Part shown: piece after piece, positions 15,874 through 22,856 of the stretch
Layout of the letters: each line of letters starts with the position of its first letter
Numbering within the stretch: the first letter of the stretch is position 1
Source: Flammeovirga pacifica
GTDB taxonomy: Bacteria; Bacteroidota; Bacteroidia; Cytophagales; Flammeovirgaceae
Direction of reading: 5' to 3'
Assembly: GCF_000807855.2 (NCBI RefSeq)
Contig: NZ_JRYR02000001.1
Span: 3,533,175-3,597,174 of the forward strand
DNA: 64,000 bases
Program-made: the position numbers and the translations under genes
The notes under the pieces: model-generated
What the model was told of the DNA's origin: nothing
Databases searched by the model: none
The model's input: the letters and a program-made list of their open reading frames with translations, nothing else

Positions 15874-16512
15874 CTATTGAACCAAGTGACTAAAACAGTA
15901 GGTTGGACACCTAGCCACCGTTTGGTCCTTTCCAAGATCATTAATTTTTCTTGGAAAAAAGGTTCATCAATGAGCAATGTATTTTATGCAGAACAAGCTG
16001 GAGTAAGTGAGTCTTCAGTCAATAACTGTATATCAAAATTCAAAAAATTAGGTGTTTTGATAATTGATAAAGCACAATCTGTATATCGTTTTATCAGCAT
16101 CAATTTTAAAAAGCTTTTGGAGTTAGTTTATATTCCTGATGAAGAAGCTCTAAAAGAGGAGCTAAAAAAGGAGAAAGAAGTCCAAAAAGAAGAACAGCAA
16201 GATGAAAAAGTAAAAGCTATACAAGACTTTGCAGTAAGATGCCAACAAAATGCAACCTGTTTAAACGTTCTTAGTATTTATGAGCAAAAGTTCATCCTAC
16301 CAAATGTAAATGATCAACAGCACTTTCATAGACGTAAGACAATGCTGTTTAAGATTATATATGATATTACCCTAGCAGCGGTTAAAAAAGGATATAAAGC
16401 TGACCCTGTTAATGTTGTAATCAGTGTTTTAACGAAATCCATAAAGGATAATGACTATCGTTTAAAGCATCATGAATTTGTATTATCCAACAACAAATCA
16501 AACAAGCAATGA
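15811..16512 (+). CDS. Winged-helix phage replication-type protein
   Basis: 233 residues. Residues ~30-90 form a winged helix (AEQAGVSESSVNNCISKFKKLGVL), as in HTH_36/replication-initiator O-like proteins of phages. A highly charged Lys/Glu linker (about 110-135) leads to a helical C-terminal domain. Such proteins bind the origin and recruit helicase. Its start overlaps the stop of the coiled-coil gene (TAATG), indicating coupling. The AAACGCT cluster immediately upstream and inside its 5' end is the obvious candidate binding site. No ATPase is present; the primase-helicase is encoded at 41342. Confidence 0.65.
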   Translation: MGITTEIYKEFDIDETKHRNALLNQVTKTVGWTPSHRLVLSKIINFSWKKGSSMSNVFYAEQAGVSESSVNNCISKFKKLGVLIIDKAQSVYRFISINFKKLLELVYIPDEEALKEELKKEKEVQKEEQQDEKVKAIQDFAVRCQQNATCLNVLSIYEQKFILPNVNDQQHFHRRKTMLFKIIYDITLAAVKKGYKADPVNVVISVLTKSIKDNDYRLKHHEFVLSNNKSNKQ

Positions 16513-16754
16513 GTGAAAGAAATGACAACCTCGGCCGATTAATCAACAAAAATGAAGCAATCGAAGAAATGCTTGCAAGTTCAAGCAAAGATGAAATTCT
16601 AAAAGGAATATTATCTACTACTAAGTATTTAGCTCTCTCTATATCGTATGCTTACGAAAATCAAGACAAGTTTATAGGTATTGAGCCTCCAGTAGACTCA
16701 GATAAAAGCCTACAAGCAATGTTTGATTTATACGAAGCTGTTTGGAAGTATTAA
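16509..16754 (+). CDS. Small helical phage protein
   Basis: 81 residues, overlapping the previous stop by 4 bases (ATGA). Predicted helical, acidic, no known motif. Probably part of the early operon. Confidence 0.6.
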   Translation: MSERNDNLGRLINKNEAIEEMLASSSKDEILKGILSTTKYLALSISYAYENQDKFIGIEPPVDSDKSLQAMFDLYEAVWKY

Positions 16755-16757
16755 AAA

Positions 16758-16793
16758 AAGGAGTTGCACAGTTTGAGACCCTTGCAACTCCTT
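16758..16793. terminator. Strong 11-bp hairpin
   Basis: AAGGAGTTGCA pairs perfectly with TGCAACTCCTT (14-base loop). The A run lies on its left, so the terminator-like orientation (hairpin then U run) is on the minus strand, although no minus-strand gene is nearby. On the plus strand it may be an attenuator or processing site. Confidence 0.55.
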
Positions 16794-16821
16794 ATGTAAA
16801 ACCTTTTAAAAAATTCTACCT

Positions 16822-16971
16822 ATGACAAAGTTAACAACACTTTTGGATAGATTACAAAAAGATCTACCAAAAAAACGACTATTACAAAAGCTCCAGGAGA
16901 AGAGGAGCAGAACTGTATTAGATGCCATACAAGAAAAAATGAATGTTGAGAAAATTAAAACAGCTGCATAA
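16822..16971 (+). CDS. Tiny basic helical protein
   Basis: 49 residues (MTKLTTLLDRLQK...KIKTAA), rich in Lys, Leu and Gln, with an amphipathic pattern. Its TAA overlaps the next ATG (TAATG), which supports it as a real gene. Confidence 0.55.
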   Translation: MTKLTTLLDRLQKDLPKKRLLQKLQEKRSRTVLDAIQEKMNVEKIKTAA

Positions 16972-17405
16972 TGGAACAATTCGACATTTGGGAAGCAACA
17001 GAGTTAATAGATCACATTACTACTTACATGTCTGAGGAGCTATATAATTTAGTTCCTGGAGAAGTCAGATCATGGGAAAGTTTGGCAGAAGCTAATAATA
17101 CCATGAGAGATATGTCTATTACTATCAATCGTTTACTCCAATTTGTAAGTATCAGCAAAAAAGAAAAAGGAGTAGAACCATTAGATTATAAAGATTATGC
17201 ATCATGTGTAACGGCTATTGGAGATAAGAATGATCATCTGAAAGAAGCAGTGTTAAACAAGTATTATTCGTGCCTTAATCGCTTAAAGAATGAGTATATC
17301 AACAATGAAGAGCATGATAAAAGCTTAGGATTAGATTATTCCGAAAACATAGAATCTCTTTGTAATCAAATGGGAGATGTTGAAAATCAATTAGATCAAT
17401 TATAA
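16971..17405 (+). CDS. Unknown acidic helical phage protein
   Basis: 144 residues, helical, with a pattern of Glu/Asp and Leu and no known motif. Translation is probably coupled to the upstream 49-residue gene and it is followed one base later by 17407. Confidence 0.6.
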   Translation: MEQFDIWEATELIDHITTYMSEELYNLVPGEVRSWESLAEANNTMRDMSITINRLLQFVSISKKEKGVEPLDYKDYASCVTAIGDKNDHLKEAVLNKYYSCLNRLKNEYINNEEHDKSLGLDYSENIESLCNQMGDVENQLDQL

Positions 17406-17406
17406 A

Positions 17407-17607
17407 ATGGGAAAGTTAATATATAGCATCCATCTCTTTAGAGAGCGACTTCTTTGTTTAAGAAGACATGGTCCATGTACCGATATTTTTTATTTTGAAA
17501 TTTTCCCCACTATTCAGGTAAGAACATCATCTTATGATAGTGAATGGTATGTTAGATTATTATGGTTAGGTTTTTCATTAGAAATAGAGAATTTTGAAAC
17601 AGATTGA
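17407..17607 (+). CDS. Small phage protein, unknown
   Basis: 66 residues with basic N-terminal half and an aromatic C-terminal half (EWYVRLLWLGFSLEIENF). Strands are likely. Overlaps the next frame by 14 bases. No function assigned. Confidence 0.55.
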   Translation: MGKLIYSIHLFRERLLCLRRHGPCTDIFYFEIFPTIQVRTSSYDSEWYVRLLWLGFSLEIENFETD

Positions 17608-17821
17608 AATAGAAGTTGTAGAACAGTTAGTTAAAAGGAAACTACTAACAGTAGGTAAGGATATTACAGAAGAAGAAGCTGAAGAGCTAATGTCTTTGGA
17701 TAAAAGATCTTATGATTCAGGTTCAGATGGTTATAATAAGTTATATGAAATATTTAGTGATACTTCATTTGATGACCCTGATGGTTATGATGAAGTAGGT
17801 GTTTATGAATTTAATAAATAA
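17594..17821 (+). CDS. Small acidic phage protein, unknown
   Basis: 75 residues, start TTG at 17594, strongly acidic towards the C-terminus (SDTSFDDPDGYDEVGVYE). The acidity recalls DNA-mimic proteins, but nothing else supports that. It overlaps the next frame by 23 bases. Confidence 0.5.
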   Translation: MKQIEIEVVEQLVKRKLLTVGKDITEEEAEELMSLDKRSYDSGSDGYNKLYEIFSDTSFDDPDGYDEVGVYEFNK

Positions 17822-18194
17822 TACAATAAAGATTGATATGAATGTATTAAGAATAAATGAAATCATAGAAGAAGAGTTACCTCAAAGCCTGAGGTTATTT
17901 ATTAAGTATATATCACGTATCGATTTTGAGAAAGATGAATCATTCTGTGATAATACATTATTATCAATTCTATTGGACAGGGATATATCTTCAACAATAA
18001 TTGAAGCAAAGCGTATAATCAGTATAAGTATTGATGAAATTGATAGAGATGATTTCGTAAATATAAGTAGTATTATAATGCATTTAGAGTATATGTTTAA
18101 TCATGAATGGGGAGAATTCAAAACTAGAGAAGAGTCAAAAGAATTTATAGAAGGACTTAATTGTAATCTTGAAGGTTTGATTAATTATAATTAA
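17799..18194 (+). CDS. Small phage protein, unknown
   Basis: 131 residues, helical, rich in Ile, Asp and Glu. The first in-frame ATG at 17799 lies inside the previous gene; a second at 17838 (MNVLRINEII) is equally plausible. Last gene of the early operon, before a terminator. Confidence 0.55.
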   Translation: MFMNLINNTIKIDMNVLRINEIIEEELPQSLRLFIKYISRIDFEKDESFCDNTLLSILLDRDISSTIIEAKRIISISIDEIDRDDFVNISSIIMHLEYMFNHEWGEFKTREESKEFIEGLNCNLEGLINYN

Positions 18195-18223
18195 ATGCTC
18201 AAGACATCAATGTCCTTACCATC

Positions 18224-18258
18224 AAAGCACAATCGTTCACTCGGTTGTGCTTTTTTGT
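18224..18258 (+). terminator. Terminator of the early operon
   Basis: AAAGCACAA / TTGTGCTTT stem with a T run. Confidence 0.8.
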
Positions 18259-18269
18259 TTGGAAGTTTG

Positions 18270-18283
18270 GAAACAATTGATTC
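18270..18283. promoter_or_regulatory. Inverted-repeat operator GAATCA-NN-TGATTC, copy 1
   Basis: GAAACA-AT-TGATTC, one mismatch from the consensus seen exactly at 40609 and 48658. It lies about 200 bases upstream of gene 18486. Confidence 0.5.
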
Positions 18284-18304
18284 ATATATCCTTGTTTTTA
18301 AAGA

Positions 18305-18345
18305 GGCAATTGCCCTACGCCAATGTGCGTAGGCGGGACTGCATC
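18305..18345. other. GC-rich double hairpin, candidate RNA or packaging element
   Basis: A perfect palindrome GGCAATTGCC (18305-18314) adjoins CCTACGC-caatgt-GCGTAGG (18314-18333) and GCGGGACTGCATCG. GC content is far above that of the surroundings, and no gene covers it. Confidence 0.4.
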
Positions 18346-18448
18346 GTCAGAGAAATAGACTGTTGTATAATCTTTGTATATCATTAGTATTGATAATCAG
18401 TTGTTTACGTAAATAAAAAGTAGACTAAAAAAAGAGCTTTAAATTTCG

Positions 18449-18462
18449 TATTTTTGATTCAT
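18449..18462 (+). promoter_or_regulatory. Promoter -7 element of gene 18486
   Basis: TATTTTTGATTCAT, with TAnnTTTG at 18449-18456. The same 14-base layout with one change (TATATTTGATTCAT) occurs at 19139, so the two genes probably respond together. Confidence 0.5.
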
Positions 18463-18485
18463 ATAAATGCATAAAAAGAATCCAA

Positions 18486-19004
18486 ATGACTGAATCAAAA
18501 ATTATTACATTGCCCATTCAATCACATATCAAGAAGTTTGTACAACATGAATTTGGAGATCAAATACTTTTTGCAAGACAAAATAATACGATAGGTAGAT
18601 CTGTATTACAATTGTTGAATAAACATGGAAAGTATCCAAAGCCACCTAAAAAACAATTTGATACTATTCAAATTGAATTAGGAGACAATTTAATAAGGCA
18701 TAAAAACAGAATAATAAGAACAGCATTTCATATGGATTTATTTATAGATCATTTTATGATTGCTTTACGCCATTCAGTTGAATCTAGTCGTGTTTTTTAT
18801 GGATCAAGGCGTTTAGCAATCATTGCTTTCCTTTCAAGGTATGGGATTTTAGAATCAGAAATTTCAGTAAATACATGCGAAAGGTTTTTTCATTCAAGGA
18901 ATGATTGTCAGGTTTATCAGAAAGTAAAAAAAGGAGATGAATTGATTAAAATGGCATTATACATAGAGCTACTTCAAAGTAAATTGAATGAAAATGTTAC
19001 CTAG
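18486..19004 (+). CDS. Basic phage protein, possible late-gene regulator
   Basis: 172 residues, basic and helical. The opening ITLPIQSHIKKFVQHEFG resembles a family often found at the early/late border of Bacteroidota prophages, of which I do not know a function. It stands alone as a single-gene unit between the early operon and the structural genes, with its own promoter. Late activators commonly occupy this position, but no classic HTH is clear, so the role is only inferred. Confidence 0.6.
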   Translation: MTESKIITLPIQSHIKKFVQHEFGDQILFARQNNTIGRSVLQLLNKHGKYPKPPKKQFDTIQIELGDNLIRHKNRIIRTAFHMDLFIDHFMIALRHSVESSRVFYGSRRLAIIAFLSRYGILESEISVNTCERFFHSRNDCQVYQKVKKGDELIKMALYIELLQSKLNENVT

Positions 19005-19104
19005 AATTGTAATATTTCAAGAAAATAAAAAAATCATGTGTAGATCAGCTTTTTAGAAAGTGTTAATAAAGGTACCTATATGTGTAGCTTCCGTCGTAAA
19101 AATA

Positions 19105-19118
19105 AAATCAATTGATTC
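19105..19118. promoter_or_regulatory. Inverted-repeat operator, copy 2
   Basis: AAATCA-AT-TGATTC (one mismatch), 33 bases upstream of the TATATTTG box at 19139-19146 that serves gene 19151. Confidence 0.5.
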
Positions 19119-19150
19119 TTTATGTGATTCTTTTTTGTTATATTTGATTC

Positions 19151-19588
19151 ATGAATATAGGAGGTGTAAGACATATTGCGATAGCAGATTATAGAACGGT
19201 TACAACTGATGTAACAGGTAATGTTCTAAAATCTATTTCAGGCAATTTTCAAAAGCTTGATGCAGTGGATGACTCTATTGATATAAAGTCACAAAATGTT
19301 GTTGCAGGAGCTGGAGAGTATTATAAGTATTCTATTTCATTACGTATAGCAAAGGTAGAAGAAGCGAAATATAGTGTTGTAGACCATTTGAAAAGAGTTG
19401 TGCTATTATGGTTAGATGAGAACGGAGTAAGTTGGATAGTTGGTTTCGATTATCCTCTTCTCATTTCAGTATCACCTTCATTTGGTAAGTCAGCAAGTCA
19501 GTTAAATCATTTCAATATTAAGTTTGTAGGCAATTCAGTAAATAGACCGTTACAATCACCCTTAACGTTTTACCAAATCATTAATTAG
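19151..19588 (+). CDS. Tail-tube-like structural protein (first of three related proteins)
   Basis: 145 residues, mostly beta strands. The C-terminal half has the layout LDENGVSWIVGFDYP...S....F.I.F.....RP, which matches KDRNGQ....GT.D.PA...S......Y.I......PA in the tail-tube candidate at 22253 and in the N-terminal domain of 29602. A structural role in the tail is inferred from that. The TATATTTG promoter box ends four bases before the ATG, so the mRNA may be nearly leaderless. The gene opens the late region. Confidence 0.55.
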   Translation: MNIGGVRHIAIADYRTVTTDVTGNVLKSISGNFQKLDAVDDSIDIKSQNVVAGAGEYYKYSISLRIAKVEEAKYSVVDHLKRVVLLWLDENGVSWIVGFDYPLLISVSPSFGKSASQLNHFNIKFVGNSVNRPLQSPLTFYQIIN

Positions 19589-19589
19589 A

Positions 19590-19623
19590 AATATGTCAAC
19601 GACACTAATGTCGTTGACATATT
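19590..19623. terminator. Perfect 15-bp hairpin
   Basis: A stem of 14-15 bp (ATGTCAACGACA / TGTCGTTGACAT core) with a 4-base loop CTAA. There is no U run on either side, so it could be a terminator, RNA-processing site or protein site. Confidence 0.6.
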
Positions 19624-19644
19624 AGTTGGAAGTTTGTTTGTTAA

Positions 19645-19700
19645 AAACCCGTCCTATTTTTTACGGGTCCTATAGCCGTTTTTCGCATTATGAGAAACGG
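19645..19700 (+). promoter_or_regulatory. Two hairpins covering the start of the protease gene
   Basis: ACCCGT/ACGGGT (19647-19668) is followed by CCGTTTTTC/GAGAAACGG (19676-19700). The ATG at 19690 lies in the loop and stem of the second hairpin, which has a T-rich tail. This could limit translation or terminate transcription. The 12-mer AAACCCGTCCTA at 19645 recurs at 26386 just before TerS. Confidence 0.5.
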
Positions 19701-20868
19701 TTATTTTTTATATCAGCAAATTCTAAAAGGAGCGTGGTTGATTGACAAGCAACAAGCCCAAGCTCTTTTGCCTTTAGCTTTTAATGTTCTTAGTGGAGAT
19801 ACTTCAGGAGCTGAAGCATGGAGATCAGAAGATATTTCATTTAACACTTCTATCAATATGGAAGAAGGATTAGTGAAAGAAGATTCTATTGAAGCTCCTA
19901 GAAAACAAAGTGCCGTTATTAATATCATTGGAGCATTAACACAGTATAGTACTTGGTGTAGTCCAGGAATGGATTATTACGGTCAACTAATACAACAGTT
20001 CGATAATGATGAAGAGGTTGACAGTATCATACTCTATATAGACTCTCCTGGGGGAAGTGCTATGGGAACCGAAAAACTAGCAAAGATTATTCAAAACACT
20101 TCAAAGCCAATTGTTTCAGTAGTTGGCGGAATGTGCTGTAGTGCTGCTTATTGGTTAGCATCCTCTTCTGATGAAATATTAGCCGAAACAGAAACAACCT
20201 TGTTTGGATCAATTGGTACGATGGTATCATTCATGGACTTCAAAGAATACTTTGCAAAACAAGGTATTAAAAGTGTTGAATTGTATGCAACGAAATCAAC
20301 AGACAAGAATAAAGACTTTGCCGATGCTGCAAATGGTAACCCCGAATCACTTATTCAGAATTTCTTAGATCCAATTAATGCCGTTTTTCATGCTCATGTT
20401 TCTTCTAATAGAGAGCTTGAAGAGAAAGCTTATACAGGTAAGACCTATACTTATTTATCAGCTAAAAATGCAGGTCTCGTAGATGGTATTGGAGGGGTTA
20501 AAGAAGCAATCAATGTTGCATCTCAGATAAATAATAACAGAAAAATAGAAGCAGATATGAAGTTTTTAGATAAAGTAAAAGCTGCGGTTGGAGTTGAAGC
20601 TCCAGTTGAAACAATAGCTCAATCTTTAGAGCAAACCGCTCAAGATTATGACAATCAAGTAAGCCAATTGACCCAAGAAAGAGATACAGCTCAAAGCCGT
20701 ATCACTGAACTTGAAGGGCAATTAGCAACCGCTAATGAACGTATCACGGATCTTGAAAAAGAACCTGGTGCAAGTCCAGCTGCTACAGCTCCACCAAGAG
20801 AGTCATCTTCTTCAAAAGAAGAAGAATTCACTTTCGAATTTAATCCTAACGCAGACGAAATTTTGTAA
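19690..20868 (+). CDS. Capsid maturation protease (S49/SppA type) fused to a scaffold tail
   Basis: 392 residues. Residues ~70-265 are an S49 (SppA/ClpP-fold) serine protease: YIDSPGGSAMG forms the oxyanion/strand motif, and GGMCCSAAYWLAS carries the probable nucleophile Ser. TGKTYTYLSAKNAGLVDGIGG closes the domain. The last ~110 residues form a coiled coil (LTQERDTAQSRITELEGQL) with a low-complexity end, typical of scaffolding. Such proteases cleave scaffold and capsid during head maturation. The gene is directly followed by the major capsid gene (6 bases), which fits. The start is inside a hairpin; homologous order (W.I....A....P.....L.G) supports 19690. Confidence 0.85.
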   Translation: MRNGYFLYQQILKGAWLIDKQQAQALLPLAFNVLSGDTSGAEAWRSEDISFNTSINMEEGLVKEDSIEAPRKQSAVINIIGALTQYSTWCSPGMDYYGQLIQQFDNDEEVDSIILYIDSPGGSAMGTEKLAKIIQNTSKPIVSVVGGMCCSAAYWLASSSDEILAETETTLFGSIGTMVSFMDFKEYFAKQGIKSVELYATKSTDKNKDFADAANGNPESLIQNFLDPINAVFHAHVSSNRELEEKAYTGKTYTYLSAKNAGLVDGIGGVKEAINVASQINNNRKIEADMKFLDKVKAAVGVEAPVETIAQSLEQTAQDYDNQVSQLTQERDTAQSRITELEGQLATANERITDLEKEPGASPAATAPPRESSSSKEEEFTFEFNPNADEIL

Positions 20869-20874
20869 TAAGAT

Positions 20875-21879
20875 ATGGATATTTCTCAATTTGGAACCGA
20901 CCTGAAAAAAGCCTACAAGGTAAATCAGAATGCTATTGACATCGAATTATTAAAGATGGTAGCTTCTAAATCCTTGCAGCAAGCCCGTTTTATTTCAGAT
21001 GTCGATGATCGTTATATTGGTACAGGTAAAAGGTTAGAAAAAATCTTACAGCCCTATCAAAAAGGTTTTACACCTCATACAGATAAGCTTAAAGCTTACC
21101 CTGAAGAAACAATTGTGAAGGGTATCAAAATCAACTATGAATTAGATAGTGATGAACTTGATACTATTATGCGTTCAGTATTGAACCATCTTACTAGAGG
21201 TAAGAAAACAAAGCTTGATACTAAGAGTGCTGCAAAGATTATGAACTGGATTTTCTCAAATATTGCAATAACGCAAGCAAGAGAAATTGAAACAGACATT
21301 TTCTATACAGGTCGTTATGCTGCTCCAACTCCTGGTACTCCTGGAGATGCAGTTGATTCAGTTGATGGTATCGAAAAGAAAATTGAAGATGCCGTAACAG
21401 CCGGTAAGATTGCAGAAATCACATTAGGAGCTTATACAGATGCTACTACTTTTGCTCATGCAGAAGATTATGTGAAGCAACTTCCTGCAGCAGTAAAATA
21501 TTCAGGAAAGAAAATTCTTTTGAACTGTTCACCTGAATATCATGAAGCTGCTTTCTACAGTCGTAGAGCAGATTTAGGACCAAATGCAAACTACTCTGAA
21601 AACTTTGAGATCAAGTTGGGACCACAAAAGAACATTGTTCTTAATCCTCTTATTTCAATGGCTGGAAAGAAACGTATTTTCAATACTCTTCCTGGTAATA
21701 TGATTTGGTGTCATAACCAAACAGGTGAAGAAAATATGTTGACAGTAACACCTCGTCCGGATGAAGATGTGATCCGTATTACAGGTCAGTTCAAAGCAGC
21801 ACCTGGTTTTGATTTCATCGGTATCCCTGGAGGTACTTCAGATACACAATTGGTTTGGTCATCAGACGAGCCAATCTAA
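20875..21879 (+). CDS. Major capsid protein
   Basis: 334 residues with no signal peptide or membrane segment. Called from position (directly after the protease-scaffold gene, with a terminator after it), length, and an alternating alpha/beta pattern with a C-terminal FKAAPGFDFIGIPGG region as in HK97-fold capsids of Bacteroidota prophages. The codon usage is biased (GGT, GCT, CGT), consistent with high expression. No particle decoration domain is visible. Confidence 0.75.
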   Translation: MDISQFGTDLKKAYKVNQNAIDIELLKMVASKSLQQARFISDVDDRYIGTGKRLEKILQPYQKGFTPHTDKLKAYPEETIVKGIKINYELDSDELDTIMRSVLNHLTRGKKTKLDTKSAAKIMNWIFSNIAITQAREIETDIFYTGRYAAPTPGTPGDAVDSVDGIEKKIEDAVTAGKIAEITLGAYTDATTFAHAEDYVKQLPAAVKYSGKKILLNCSPEYHEAAFYSRRADLGPNANYSENFEIKLGPQKNIVLNPLISMAGKKRIFNTLPGNMIWCHNQTGEENMLTVTPRPDEDVIRITGQFKAAPGFDFIGIPGGTSDTQLVWSSDEPI

Positions 21880-21907
21880 AAAAAATATAGGGAAAATTTG
21901 AATTACA

Positions 21908-21943
21908 AGTAGTGGGGTAGTTTCTACCTCACCACTCTTTTTC
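21908..21943 (+). terminator. Terminator after the capsid gene
   Basis: GTGGGGTAG / CTACCTCAC stem (one G-T) with a 3-base loop, followed by a CTCTTTTTC tail. Confidence 0.75.
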
Positions 21944-21963
21944 ACTTTTAAACAAAAAATATT

Positions 21964-22251
21964 ATGGCATATTCAAAATTAGATAAAGAACTTATTGCAC
22001 GTATTGAGCGATTGGAACGTCATGCAGGTTTTCACAAACCTGATGAAACGAAAATTGATTTGACAATACCAAAACCATTTGAGTTCGAAGGTAGTCAGTT
22101 CACTTTCACTAAACCTCGTTTCAGACTCAATGGCGTAGATTATTTAGCTTCTGATGTTGCTAATGCTCCTGAAGAATACAGAGATGTATTGACCAAGATG
22201 GCTCAGATGGAGACCAAAACATTAATTGTAAAACCTTTAATAGAACAATAG
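21964..22251 (+). CDS. Small head or connector protein, unknown
   Basis: 95 residues: an N-terminal helix (KELIARIERLERHAGF) and a beta-rich body. It lies between capsid and tail-tube genes and ends one base before the next start. No family recognised. Confidence 0.6.
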   Translation: MAYSKLDKELIARIERLERHAGFHKPDETKIDLTIPKPFEFEGSQFTFTKPRFRLNGVDYLASDVANAPEEYRDVLTKMAQMETKTLIVKPLIEQ

Positions 22252-22252
22252 A

Positions 22253-22804
22253 ATGCCAGCAATTGCAGTACCTTCAATTAGCAGAGAGGAGCTTGAAATT
22301 GTTGAGAAAGGAAACATAGGTGGACTTTCAAAATACATTTTTCTATGTAGAGCAGATGCTGTATCTGTAGATCCAGTTGTAACCTCTCCTAGTGTAACAG
22401 TAGATCCAGCTTCTGATTTCACTTTTGTAGATGATACCACAGAGGTTTTTTCAAAAGTATATCACACAAAAGACACAGGTAAGTTTGAAGCAGTAGCTCA
22501 AGGTGAGTTTGATTCAAAATCTTACAAACAATCTGTTTCTTTTGCTATTCCAACTTTGTATTCAGCAAATATGCAGTTAGCAAGAAACCTTCTCAATGAG
22601 AATGTTATTGCAGTTGTAAAAGACCGTAATGGTCAGCTTATACAAGTGGGAACAAAAGATAGCCCAGCTGTAATTGAAGAAGTCACAGCTTCATCGGGTG
22701 GTCCTGCTACTGAAGCAAGAAACATTATGTATAAAATTACAGCTGATTCTATTTTGCCAGCAATCATTTTAGAAGCAGAACCTCAGACAACACCAACGGT
22801 TTAA
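22253..22804 (+). CDS. Tail tube (major tail) protein candidate
   Basis: 183 residues, beta-rich, immediately upstream of the tape measure gene, the usual place of the major tail protein. It carries the signature VIAVVKDRNGQ..QVGTKDSPA that recurs in 29602 (LVAIAKDRNGQ..LIGTMDRPA). Followed by a UUCG-loop terminator, which may set a high tube:tape-measure ratio. Confidence 0.65.
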   Translation: MPAIAVPSISREELEIVEKGNIGGLSKYIFLCRADAVSVDPVVTSPSVTVDPASDFTFVDDTTEVFSKVYHTKDTGKFEAVAQGEFDSKSYKQSVSFAIPTLYSANMQLARNLLNENVIAVVKDRNGQLIQVGTKDSPAVIEEVTASSGGPATEARNIMYKITADSILPAIILEAEPQTTPTV

Positions 22805-22829
22805 CAGTTAGACATACTTAACGTAGCCC

Positions 22830-22851
22830 AAGTCCCTTCGGGGACTTTTTT
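22830..22851 (+). terminator. UUCG tetraloop terminator
   Basis: AAGTCCC-TTCG-GGGACTT with seven Ts, a textbook intrinsic terminator, 6 bases before the tape measure ATG. Confidence 0.92.
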
Positions 22852-22856
22852 TGAAT

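Noticed and set aside
22851..22856. TTG start of the tape measure gene
   Set aside because: It lies in the T run of the terminator; the ATG six bases on is preferred.
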